In this document: positions 53,291 through 62,141 of the stretch, piece by piece
How positions within the stretch are numbered: position 1 is the stretch's first letter
Layout of the letters: every line of letters starts with the position of its first letter
Assembly (NCBI GenBank): GCA_040754075.1
Contig: JBFMDH010000016.1
Span: 62,001 to 126,000, forward strand
Direction: 5' to 3'
DNA from: Acidobacteriota bacterium
Lineage (GTDB): Bacteria > Acidobacteriota > Blastocatellia > UBA7656
Length of the DNA: 64,000 bases
Made by a program: the position numbers and the translations under genes
Notes under the pieces: generated by a model
The model's input: only the letters and a program-made list of their open reading frames with translations
Databases searched by the model: none
Told to the model about the DNA's origin: nothing

Positions 53291-55636
53291 TTACCCGCTT
53301 TGGGGGCGGTTTAGCAACTTCGCCATGATTAAATTTGTGCCATCATCGGCGCGCTCGAATTTTACTTCGTCCATCAGGGCGCGAATAATTTTTAAACCGC
53401 GCCCGCGCGTGCCCACCGTGGCGTCGGATACCATACCGCTGGTTTCGAGAATTCCGCCAAATGATTTGCCTTTGTTGGCAACTGAAATCATCAAGCGGTC
53501 TTCTTCGAGAATAAATCGTAGATAGATTTTCCGGTCGGGGCTGTTGCTATGTTCTGCGGCATTGATACAGGCTTCAATCAAAGCGGTTTTAATCTGATTG
53601 ATGGATTCTTTATCAAATTCCGCGCTGCGGGCAATCTGTTCAACGGTGCGCGCGGCAATCAACTCGGCTTCATCATCAAACGGAATAATCAATTCAACTT
53701 CATTAGCGGCGCGGCGCTCTGTAGGTTGGGCTTCGCTTTTTTGCAGAAATTCATGCAGCGCGTCCAGTTGATTATAGTTTGAATGATAAGCCTGCAAACT
53801 TTTTAATAATTCAATGGCTTCTTTGGTGAACCCTTCTTTGCTGATATACCAGCGGGTCGCGTTGGCGAAATTTCCGAACAACACATTGCGCGAAGCCACT
53901 TCAAATTTCAGTTCGGTTTGTTCGATGGTTTTTACATCCAGCGGCTCTTTTGAATTAAATAGCCCAATCAACCACAGCGCTTCATTGGTTTCGCTATAGA
54001 TTCCGCCTTCAAAACCGCTGGCAGTAAATAATCGCAGGCTTAGCGATTCGCCTTCACTCTCTTTTACGTCGTTGACTAAAACGATTTGCGGCAATCGCAG
54101 GCGTTCTTTCTCCGCTTCGATTGCCTGACGCGCCTGGGCGCGGCTCAAGCCGCGATAAAGGTTTTCAAAAAGGTTTTCGTCAAACAGGCTCATGGGGATA
54201 GCCTGAAAATCGAAATGCGACAGGGTGTCAACCAGTTGGGATTCAATAGAGCGATGATAGCGCGACATCATCAGGCGATAGGAATCTTTGAGTTTTTCGC
54301 CCAGCAACGCTTCACCGGCAATCGGGCGGCGTGCTCCTTCAACTTCAAAACGGTACTTGGCGCGAACATAATCGGCAAGCGTCGCGTCATCTGATGCGGC
54401 GACGAATCCATAACTGATATGCAGCAGTTCGCGCTGATGCATACGCGCAAGCAGAACTTCCGGCTCATCTGTGAATTTACGCAGGCGTTCGATTACCGAG
54501 GTGATGGGAATGGTTTCACCGGCTTCGATGGCAACGGTCAAACCTTCGATGCAGGCGCGTCTCGCGAGCGAATCCCCGGCAATGTCACGCAAAACCGCAT
54601 CGAAATAATAGCTGATGCGTCCTTGCAGAATTTCTTCCGTGTAGATGCGCTCAAATTCCATGAATGATTTCAGGCGTGAGGATTGTGCCGCCGCCGCATC
54701 CAGCAAAGCCCGTAGGTAAAACAGGTCGCTCCCGAGTTGTTGCAACATCAACTCGACCGTTGATTCGCTGATTTCAATCCCCAGTTGTTCGGCGTGCGCG
54801 CCAATCATGCGTTCGGCAGGTTCTTCTGCAAGCGGTTCCAGACGAAGCAGGTGCAGCCGTTCAAAGAAGGCTTCATCGGCAGGGATGATTTCAGTAATCA
54901 TTCGCTGCAAGCCGCACATTAAATAATTAACTGTGGTTTTTTTATCAACGCTTGAAAGTTTATATGAAAGGTCATCCTGATTGATGGCACGGAACATTTC
55001 GACACGCAGGTTGATGCCATCGCGATTATCCTCAGTGGCTTTCGCCAGCCAGTGAAAATTGTCGAGCATCACAAAAGGCGAAAGTTGGGTGTGCGCGGCG
55101 ATAACCATTGGCGCAGCCAGCGCGCAGCGCACAGCGCCAAGCAGATCACCGGCTTTTTTCGCCTGTAAAAAATGGTCAAGCAGATTCGTCACCCACGGGC
55201 GGTCATCAAGTGACGCTTTATCTATGATGTCGGTAAAAGTTGCCGTCGCCAGTGCTAAAAATTTAGCATCCTGATGGCGGAACGCCAGAAACTGCGCCAG
55301 CACCCGTGACAGGTACTCTTTGGCAAACTGTTCGGGTTCGAGGTGGTACGGGCGAAAAGCAAAATAGACGGGCAATACCTGCCCAGAGGCGAGAAAAAGT
55401 CTATCGAAAGTTTTTCTCAACGTTTCGGTTTTACCGATGCGGGGTGCGCCAAGTAGCAAGGCAATAGCGCCGGTCTCTTTCGCTTGATAAGGAAAAGCTT
55501 TTTGTGCTGCCGCGTTTTTAAAAAGCGTCAATTGTCTGGGTTTGAGGTAGCCGAAAGTGGCAAGCGCGATAAGTTGGGCAATGTCATCTTCGCGGTCGAA
55601 AAATTCCAAGTCTGTGAGGCGACTGAGTATCTGCAT
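53291..55636 (-). CDS. Large ATPase with C-terminal RsbW-like kinase domain
   Basis: The 781-residue protein has a STAND/AAA-like NTPase at the N-terminus: P-loop GAPRIGKT (63-70), Walker B-like 'FVMLDNFHWL', and a long helical middle like the winged-helix and sensor parts of STAND proteins. The C-terminal 140 residues form a GHKL/HATPase_c domain of the RsbW type: N-box 'IEACINAAEHSNS', 'VANKGKSFGG' and 'GTRGRGLKII'. It probably phosphorylates the STAS protein encoded 251 bases downstream, under control of the NTPase. The architecture is uncommon. Confidence 0.85.
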   Translation of the reverse strand: MQILSRLTDLEFFDREDDIAQLIALATFGYLKPRQLTLFKNAAAQKAFPYQAKETGAIALLLGAPRIGKTETLRKTFDRLFLASGQVLPVYFAFRPYHLEPEQFAKEYLSRVLAQFLAFRHQDAKFLALATATFTDIIDKASLDDRPWVTNLLDHFLQAKKAGDLLGAVRCALAAPMVIAAHTQLSPFVMLDNFHWLAKATEDNRDGINLRVEMFRAINQDDLSYKLSSVDKKTTVNYLMCGLQRMITEIIPADEAFFERLHLLRLEPLAEEPAERMIGAHAEQLGIEISESTVELMLQQLGSDLFYLRALLDAAAAQSSRLKSFMEFERIYTEEILQGRISYYFDAVLRDIAGDSLARRACIEGLTVAIEAGETIPITSVIERLRKFTDEPEVLLARMHQRELLHISYGFVAASDDATLADYVRAKYRFEVEGARRPIAGEALLGEKLKDSYRLMMSRYHRSIESQLVDTLSHFDFQAIPMSLFDENLFENLYRGLSRAQARQAIEAEKERLRLPQIVLVNDVKESEGESLSLRLFTASGFEGGIYSETNEALWLIGLFNSKEPLDVKTIEQTELKFEVASRNVLFGNFANATRWYISKEGFTKEAIELLKSLQAYHSNYNQLDALHEFLQKSEAQPTERRAANEVELIIPFDDEAELIAARTVEQIARSAEFDKESINQIKTALIEACINAAEHSNSPDRKIYLRFILEEDRLMISVANKGKSFGGILETSGMVSDATVGTRGRGLKIIRALMDEVKFERADDGTNLIMAKLLNRPQSG

Positions 55637-55693
55637 ATTAAAAAGGTGTTCCCACGAAAAAAGAAAATGACGAATCCGCGTTTAATCCAAATA

Positions 55694-57331
55694 TTATTCT
55701 TCAAAAATCGCCACCTGGTCGCGTCCGCGAGCTTTTGCTTCGTAAAGCGCCGCGTCCGCCGATTGAATGATGAGATGTGGCGAGTTGATGGATTTACTGA
55801 ATGACGAAACCCCAATGCTTAGGGTGACGCGGTTCATCTCACCACCCTGTTCGGTGGCGAGTTCGATTTGCCGAACCTCTTTGCACAACCGTTCGGCTAT
55901 ACGCGAAGCGGAGGCTAAATCGGTTTCCGGTAAAATAATGCAAAACTCATCACCGGCAAATCGCGCAGGCATATCGATGGTGCGAATCGAGCGTCGGAAA
56001 ATATTGGCAACCTGAATCAACATGCGGTCGGCATTGGTGTGCCCGTAAAGATCGTTGTAGCTTTTAAAATAATCAATGTCGATCAACATGAATGCCAGCG
56101 GGGTGTTATGGCGTTTGGAACGCTCGACCTCTTCAAACAGTCGTTCTTCAAGATAACGACGATTCGGCAATCCCGTCAGTTCATCGGTCAATGACATCTG
56201 CTGATACTGTTCAGCCTTTTTATACCACTCAGTTCGATCAATGATGAGGGCAATCTGCGGGGCAATCATATCGAGAATCAACAGGTCTTGCTTATCGTAA
56301 GCGGTTCCGTCTTTGCGGTCGGTTAAATTCAAGACCCCGAATTTGCGACTGCCCAGGGTGATGGGGTAGCTGATAAACGATTTGGTCTTATAATTCGCCG
56401 CGCGGCTGCTTCGCACACGTCGGTCTGTATCCACATTGTGAACCAGCAGCGGCAGACCGCTGTAGAGCACCGCGCCGGAAATCCCTTCGCCGAGTTTGAC
56501 GCGAATTTTACTTAATGACTCGAAATCGGCTCCCACCGCCGCTTCCAGAGAAAGTTCAGCAGTTTCCGGGTTATAAAGCATCAGCGAACCGCGCTCGGCT
56601 TTCATGATTTCATTGAACTTTTTCAAAATGTCCAGATAAACCGATTGCGAATCCAGGGTCGGCGCGACATCACGCAGAAAATCCTGAAATTGCACCAATG
56701 CCCGATTTTTATTTTCGAGTTCATCGGAAAGTCGAATGATTTCCAGGTGCGCATCCAGAAGATTAGGAGCGTTTTCGAGTTCATTGATTGACGATAAGCT
56801 GGAGTGCTCTCGCGCAAAGTGGGCATTTGCGGTTGAGGAAACGACCTCTGCAATCTCCGCAAGTTCAAACGGGTCATTGAACTTGATGTTTTGCAAAGCC
56901 GCGCCGGTTTCGACAGGTTGATAATCCTGATAACGATTTAAAAATTTTGAATAATTTGCCGATGAGGTAAAAGTTCTGCCTCCGAGAATAACCAGTGGTT
57001 TCGGGTGATTATGCGCCGCAAAGGCAAAACACTTTAGCCCGACGTGACAGGTATATTCGATTTTTCCGACCGCACGGATTGCCCGCTGGTAAGCTGTCCC
57101 ACAATCGGCGTCACAACGGTTGGCGTGAACCGGAGATTTCTGCATCGCCTGACAGATGCTATTTTCGTTCGCGGTTTCTCCAACATAAATATTGCTTTCA
57201 TCAAGCGTCGTCAGGGCAATATTATTTTTTTCCGCCAGCGATTGCTGTATAGGCAACCACGCCGAAAGCGGCGTGTCCGGTGAAGGCGTGTGATTGGATG
57301 GTAAAGAATTTTTCACGAGTTCCGGTAGCAA
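55694..57331 (-). CDS. PocR-GAF-GGDEF diguanylate cyclase
   Basis: The 545-residue protein has a PocR sensory domain (about 20-165) with C60, C73, C77, C95 and C101, a GAF domain (about 215-370) and a C-terminal GGDEF domain. The active site reads A-G-D-E-F and the inhibitory site R-x-x-D is at its usual distance (RTIDMPARFAGDEF). Both are compatible with an active, product-inhibited c-di-GMP synthase. PocR domains are thought to bind small hydrocarbons or metals. The start is uncertain (TTG 57331; a GTG at 57316 is also possible). It is first in the signalling block. Confidence 0.9.
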   Translation of the reverse strand: MLPELVKNSLPSNHTPSPDTPLSAWLPIQQSLAEKNNIALTTLDESNIYVGETANENSICQAMQKSPVHANRCDADCGTAYQRAIRAVGKIEYTCHVGLKCFAFAAHNHPKPLVILGGRTFTSSANYSKFLNRYQDYQPVETGAALQNIKFNDPFELAEIAEVVSSTANAHFAREHSSLSSINELENAPNLLDAHLEIIRLSDELENKNRALVQFQDFLRDVAPTLDSQSVYLDILKKFNEIMKAERGSLMLYNPETAELSLEAAVGADFESLSKIRVKLGEGISGAVLYSGLPLLVHNVDTDRRVRSSRAANYKTKSFISYPITLGSRKFGVLNLTDRKDGTAYDKQDLLILDMIAPQIALIIDRTEWYKKAEQYQQMSLTDELTGLPNRRYLEERLFEEVERSKRHNTPLAFMLIDIDYFKSYNDLYGHTNADRMLIQVANIFRRSIRTIDMPARFAGDEFCIILPETDLASASRIAERLCKEVRQIELATEQGGEMNRVTLSIGVSSFSKSINSPHLIIQSADAALYEAKARGRDQVAIFEE

Positions 57332-57960
57332 GCTGATTTAGAAAGCCCTCGAAGAGCTTTTCCCTCCCAAGCCTATTCGCTTTAGATGAAGTTGTTTTGG
57401 TTCTTTGGAGACAAACAGGAACCTATGAGCTGTAAAGGTGTAGTAAATGTCCCCCGCTCTAACCAAGTCGCGTTGATGTAGCGAAGAAATGCTTCCCCGA
57501 ATCGCATTTCGTGGTGAAACTATCATATGGGTTATCGCTTTGCAATCACCCAACCGATTACCTGCTCAGGTAATATTAATTTCACTGAATCAAACAAATA
57601 TCTGCCTGTTGGCTTTAGCATTTTGATGAACCAACTCGGGAAAAACAGAGGACCGTGAATCGAAATTTTTTCACTCAAAGCTTACTTGAAACCTGCCTAA
57701 TCCCCGGTTCCCTTGTTCATTCACCATTTTCTCAACCCCGATTTTTTCGTTCTACAGGGGCAAGCATTCATCTTTCGATTCTCTCCATCAAAATAGTCAA
57801 TAGGAAAATTTTTCCAAAAAAAAGGTTTCTATACCCTGTTAAGGGGAGCGCACAGCGATTTATAAAAAAATTGTTCAAAAGGGAAGAATTGAAAAGGTAT
57901 TTAAATGGGGCTTGCACAGAAACCCCGGATGCTGATAACCGGGCAAGGCGGCTTTCGCGA
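57332..57960. other. Long intergenic region, 629 bases
   Basis: No convincing gene on either strand. The stretch 57780-57900 is A/T-rich (gaaaatttttccaaaaaa). It should hold the promoter of the signalling block (minus strand, near 57332-57600), but no strong -10/-35 pair stands out. Confidence 0.4.
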
Positions 57961-58977
57961 TTAATGCGAATAAAAGAGCGCCAATTGCCCGCCGGTATGC
58001 CAGAACAACACGGTATCGTGGCGAGTGAGCCGTCCCTGCTTTATCCAATCCAACATTCCGGCAAAGGCTTTTGCGGTATAAACCGGGTCGAGGATGATGC
58101 CTTCGGTGCGCGCCAGATTTTTCAGTGCTGCCGATGATGCAGCCGACGCGATGCCATAGCCTTCGCCGATATAGTCATCAAGCACGACGGCTTCCTGATG
58201 CAATGATGCCTCGGATATTTCAAGCAGAGCTTTTAATCCGTTGATGACTTGGGAAACTTCAGCGGCAATCGCTTCACTGGGGTCATCAGGACTGACGCCA
58301 ATGATTTTTGCTTCACTCAACGGACAAAGCGCCGCCCCAACTATTAACCCGGCTTGCGTGCCTCCCGAAGAACTCGAATGAAACATATGGGTCACCCGCA
58401 CATTCATCGCTTCAAGTTGCGCAGCGGCTTCCTGTGCGGCTTGAACATAACCGAGCGCGCCCAGCGGCATCGATGCCCCAAGCGGAATTTCTAAAACTCG
58501 CTTGCCCGTGCTCCTTAAATCTTCGGCTAACGAGTGCATCGTGGTTTGACGGGATTCGCGGTTATCGACCAGATGAACCTTAGCGCCAACCAGTTCATCA
58601 ACAACCAGACTTGCGGGCTTCCACTCATCTGCGGTTTGCGAACTGCGGTTAAGAATCAGCACACAATCCAAACCCACGCGCGCGCACATGGCTGCGGTCG
58701 CCCGGCAATGATTGGATTTTTCTCCGCCGATGGTGAGAACCGTATCAACGCCATCACGGATTGCCTGAGCTAAAACATAATCGAGTTTGCGAACTTTATT
58801 GCCGCCAAATCCTGCGCCGGTGTAATCATCGCGTTTGATAAAAATGCGCGGCGCGTTTTCGCCCAGCGTTTGTTGAAATCGCCGGAGTTCTTCAATCGGC
58901 GTCGGGTGAACGCCGATGTTCAAACGCGGTGTGTCGGCGAGTTTGGCAAGAGCTTTTTTCTGCAACGCTTCGTTCAT
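57961..58977 (-). CDS. D-cysteine desulfhydrase/ACC-deaminase family PLP enzyme
   Basis: The 338-residue protein is a fold-type II PLP enzyme: 'PTPIEELRRFQ', the PLP lysine in 'GFGGNKVRKLDYVLA', 'TIGGEKSNHCRATAAMC', and the phosphate loop 'SSSSGGTQAGLIVG'. The family includes D-cysteine desulfhydrase and ACC deaminase; the 'GGEKSNHCRATAA' and late 'FWHTGGQLALF' segments fit the former better. It starts one base after the serine hydrolase stop, so the two genes form an operon. Confidence 0.85.
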   Translation of the reverse strand: MNEALQKKALAKLADTPRLNIGVHPTPIEELRRFQQTLGENAPRIFIKRDDYTGAGFGGNKVRKLDYVLAQAIRDGVDTVLTIGGEKSNHCRATAAMCARVGLDCVLILNRSSQTADEWKPASLVVDELVGAKVHLVDNRESRQTTMHSLAEDLRSTGKRVLEIPLGASMPLGALGYVQAAQEAAAQLEAMNVRVTHMFHSSSSGGTQAGLIVGAALCPLSEAKIIGVSPDDPSEAIAAEVSQVINGLKALLEISEASLHQEAVVLDDYIGEGYGIASAASSAALKNLARTEGIILDPVYTAKAFAGMLDWIKQGRLTRHDTVLFWHTGGQLALFYSH

Positions 58978-58978
58978 C

Positions 58979-60217
58979 TTATTCCGGTTTCTGATTGCTG
59001 GTTTCCGATTTTTTAAACAACGGAAAGATATTCTTAAACAAATATTCTTTAATCACCCGGTCGGCTTCGCGGGTATTTTTACTGGCATCTTTTTCGGTTG
59101 GTATGGCGTGGGTATTGAATGCCACGATGTAAGCCGCGCGATTATCCGGGCGCACATAAAAGTGCAGGATGAAGCCGTTCTGGCTGCCGCTATGCCCGAT
59201 GAAATGCTGCCCGAAATTGTCTTCAATAAAATAGGTCAGCCCCATCGCATCTTTACGGTTTTCACCGTCTGCAACCTGCGGCTCGATGTTGATTTGCGCT
59301 TGCCACATCGCTTCAAGCGATGCGCGCTTTAAAACGCCATCATAGATTGCCTGTTTTTTCGCGTCGCCCATCAGGAAATTAATATATTTCGCCATATCGG
59401 TGAGCGGCGCATTGAGTCCGCCGTTTGACACTGTGATGCCGGTATCGACATCAAACCGCGCCGGCGTGAGTTTTCCATCTTGCAGGTAATAACTGTGCGA
59501 GCGATAGTTGAGTAAATGATAAGGGGTGGCGTCGAAATAGCTGCGATACATCTCCAAAGGCTTGAAAATATTTTTATCGACATAAACTTCAAAATCGTCA
59601 TGGGTGATGATTTCAATAACCCGACCTAAAAAAATAATCGCCGGATTGGAATAACTCCACTTGGAGCCGGGTTTAAATTGAATCTCTGTGTAAGGCAGCA
59701 TGGCGACAATTTGCGACCAGTGTTGCGGTTCGTGCGGATGCCAATCTTTGTCGCCGCCCCAGGGCCAGGTCGCATCACGAAACCCGGCGCTATGCGACAT
59801 CAACTGACGCAAGGTGATTTCACTCATATCGCCGAACGGATTATGCACAGCGCGCAGTTCGGGCAGGTATTTGATAATCGGGTCGTCGAGTTTCAGCAAA
59901 CCTCTGTCGCGAAGTTGCATGATGGCAATGCCCGTGAAGGTTTTGGTAATCGATGCCCAATGATAAATCGTGTCTTCATCGACGACTTGATTCTTTTCAA
60001 GATTGGCCTTGCCATAAAACTCTCTGGCGATGATTTGATTATCGTGAATCAGAAAAAAACTGCTGCCGATGATGCCATGTTTTTTGAGCTGTTGTTCGTA
60101 AACCGTTTTGAAACCTTGATAGGCTTGATTGAAATTCTGGGAAGTTTGAGCGTTTACGGTTGTCATAAGCCATGCAAGAGCGCACATCACCGAACAAAGT
60201 CGCGTTACTTGATTCAT
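58979..60217 (-). CDS. Secreted serine hydrolase, beta-lactamase family (class C type)
   Basis: The ATG at 60217 gives a signal peptide (to about residue 23, V-N-A-Q). The motifs are S-x-x-K in 'HWASITKTFTG', the Tyr of 'KWSYSNPAIIFLG' (Y-x-N) and a late 'GHSGSQNGFI' (H-S-G). The length (412 residues) fits. Such proteins are DD-peptidases, esterases or D-aminopeptidases rather than true beta-lactamases in most cases. It is co-transcribed with the desulfhydrase-like gene. Confidence 0.88.
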   Translation of the reverse strand: MNQVTRLCSVMCALAWLMTTVNAQTSQNFNQAYQGFKTVYEQQLKKHGIIGSSFFLIHDNQIIAREFYGKANLEKNQVVDEDTIYHWASITKTFTGIAIMQLRDRGLLKLDDPIIKYLPELRAVHNPFGDMSEITLRQLMSHSAGFRDATWPWGGDKDWHPHEPQHWSQIVAMLPYTEIQFKPGSKWSYSNPAIIFLGRVIEIITHDDFEVYVDKNIFKPLEMYRSYFDATPYHLLNYRSHSYYLQDGKLTPARFDVDTGITVSNGGLNAPLTDMAKYINFLMGDAKKQAIYDGVLKRASLEAMWQAQINIEPQVADGENRKDAMGLTYFIEDNFGQHFIGHSGSQNGFILHFYVRPDNRAAYIVAFNTHAIPTEKDASKNTREADRVIKEYLFKNIFPLFKKSETSNQKPE

Positions 60218-60426
60218 CGTTATCTTGCTCCTATTTTCAAGCAACCGGAGTTTGCCTGAACCTTGCTTTCTTATTCAAGACGAAATCAACCAGGCTATGG
60301 CTTCGCCGGTCAGGCAACAGATTTGATAGATTTATCAATGTAAAAGAGCCGACCGGTCAAACCGATTCAAACAACGTGTATAAAAATAGAGGGAATAATT
60401 AACGGTTGATTGATTGCCACTCGAAA

Positions 60427-60762
60427 TCAACTGAAAAGCCAGATATTCGCTACTTCTTGAGTCGCAACCACGCGAATCATCGGGTGCGATGCATGCTCAT
60501 AAGCCAACTCGCTGAATCGTTCGCCGAAGCGTTCCGGGTTTGGCAGCACAATCGCTGCGCGAATGCGATAGTTCACTAACTTTTGAAAAAATTCTCCGGC
60601 GATGCCGCTACGCAGGTCGAAAAACTCTTGCCCCAATTCGTTTTCGGTGAGCATCAGCCCTTCAGCGCCAAGCGCCGCAGCAATCGCATCCGAAATATCG
60701 CCAACCGTCCGTATGAAAATGCCAACGTCCGAAGCCTTGATGATTTTAGGTTCCTCACTCAT
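60427..60762 (-). CDS. DUF4180-family protein
   Basis: The ATG at 60762 overlaps the stop of the L,D-transpeptidase gene by four bases (ATGA). The 111-residue protein matches the DUF4180 pattern: 'EFFDLRSGIAGEFFQKLVNY', 'RIRAAIVLPNPERFGERF' and 'ELAYEHASHPMIRVVATQEVANIWL' (quoted as ASHPMIRVVATQEVA). It is a small cytoplasmic protein of unknown role, translationally coupled to the upstream gene. Confidence 0.8.
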   Translation of the reverse strand: MSEEPKIIKASDVGIFIRTVGDISDAIAAALGAEGLMLTENELGQEFFDLRSGIAGEFFQKLVNYRIRAAIVLPNPERFGERFSELAYEHASHPMIRVVATQEVANIWLFS

Positions 60763-61460
60763 TGCTGCTTTGCCTGATTGAGAAATTTGGAAGTGGAAAG
60801 CCAATGTTTGTCCGGGTAATAAGCAAAGATCAAATTGCCGTCTTTGAGGGTGTCAATCAACGGTTTGACAACCGAATTTTCCACCGCCGGACAGCCAAGG
60901 CTGCGCCCCAACCGTTGATATTGGGCAATCATATTTTTGCTGACGTACCACGCGCCGTGCAAAACGATGGCGCGCGGTTTGGCTTGATCGTTGATTCCCG
61001 GTTCCAGCCCCGCAAGCCTTAAAGAATAGCCATGTTCGCCTTCATAGGTTGACTGTGTAACATAGAGACCGAGACTTGATTGCGAACTTCCCGGTCGATT
61101 GGAAAATGAGGTGGCAAAGTTTTCGCCGCTGCCTTTGCCATGTGCGACCAACTCATAAAAAAGCACCCGCTTTGCCTGCGTATCCAGTACCCAGAATCGT
61201 CGTTTGGTGCTTGGCAAAGAAAAATCGATAATTCCCAGAATTCTGCCGTTGGCGATGCCTTGTTTGGTTGCCGTTTGCGCGGCTTCTAAAGCCAACCGCA
61301 ACACATTGGGCGACAACGCTTCGACCTCCCAGGGCGTTGCGGCTTTGGTCGATGGGTTGGCGACAGACCCGGTAGCCGAGACACTGAGGAGTAAAAACAA
61401 AACCGTCAGCAGGGATTTGAGATAAGGTGAAAACGAAGAACGACTGCTAATAAACTTCAT
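60759..61460 (-). CDS. Murein L,D-transpeptidase catalytic-domain family protein
   Basis: The 233-residue protein has a signal peptide (about 1-35) and the YkuD-like catalytic core of the 'murein L,D-transpeptidase catalytic domain' group: 'IIDFSLPSTKRRFWVLD', 'LHGAWYVSK' (catalytic His) and 'RLGRSLGCPAVE' (catalytic Cys in S-x-G-C-P). It acts in the periplasm on peptidoglycan cross-links or anchors. It is followed by the DUF4180 gene with a four-base overlap. Confidence 0.9.
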   Translation of the reverse strand: MKFISSRSSFSPYLKSLLTVLFLLLSVSATGSVANPSTKAATPWEVEALSPNVLRLALEAAQTATKQGIANGRILGIIDFSLPSTKRRFWVLDTQAKRVLFYELVAHGKGSGENFATSFSNRPGSSQSSLGLYVTQSTYEGEHGYSLRLAGLEPGINDQAKPRAIVLHGAWYVSKNMIAQYQRLGRSLGCPAVENSVVKPLIDTLKDGNLIFAYYPDKHWLSTSKFLNQAKQQ

Positions 61461-61753
61461 AAAATTCTTTATTGTTGATTCTTAATGCGTGCGTTGACAC
61501 GAGAATATAAATTAAACCTGCAAATTTGCATACATTCAAGCAATGAATGCAAAACTCGGCATGATTTATAACCGAAGTGTTGGTCAAAGCGAGTGAAGAC
61601 TGTATTGCAAGTTTGCTGAGACGCGACTATGCCATAAGTCGTGGCAAATCACATACGAATATCACCAAAGCCCGAATAAACCTCACTGCCGCTGTTGCTC
61701 GTTTGAGCTTGGCGCATTAGGTTGATTCATTTTGACGTTTTTCGGATTTTACT

Positions 61754-61950
61754 TTAAAAACGAAATCCTACGCTGACGCTATATTGAGCGTTATGGCTTG
61801 TGCCGCCTCCGAACTGCGAAGGGATAAACCCCGGCAAGCTGTAAAAACCAAACTCACATCAACTTTGGATTGAGCAGTCTGCGCCTGTGCCGTTAGAGAA
61901 TAGCCAATCAATAAAAGTGCTGAAAACAACATCAACTTTTTTAGCGACAT
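61754..61950 (-). pseudogene. Remnant of an outer-membrane beta-barrel protein
   Basis: The first 23 residues are a signal peptide ('MSLKKLMLFSALLLIG', 'TAQAQ'). After 'SKVDVSLVF' the open frame goes out of phase at a T-run; restoring one T gives 'YSLPGFIPSQFGGGTSHNAQ', then 'YSVSVGFRF' and a TAA (61754-61756). That final pattern, alternating and ending in Phe, is the C-terminal strand signal of outer-membrane barrels. Only signal and last strand are left, so a large in-gene deletion plus a one-base frameshift are inferred. The flanking 61461-61750 and 61951-62141 hold no gene. Confidence 0.65.
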
Positions 61951-62141
61951 AAGGTACTCCTGTCTGAAAAGTTTGCTGGTGAGAGAACTCAGCGGTGAGC
62001 CATTTTTGCACCTTGATTGATTAACCCATCAGATCAAAGAAAAGCGCCAACGATGGTTAAAAAGCGCCAGAATTTTTCGGGCTTTAAGGCTTTGTGGCAC
62101 TTGAAAGGAAATCGTTTTTTGAAGTTTGCCAAATTAAATTT

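Noticed and set aside
57655-58137. A 160-codon plus-strand frame
   Set aside because: Its 3' part is antisense to the desulfhydrase gene and the rest lies in the A/T-rich gap; no ribosome site or motif.
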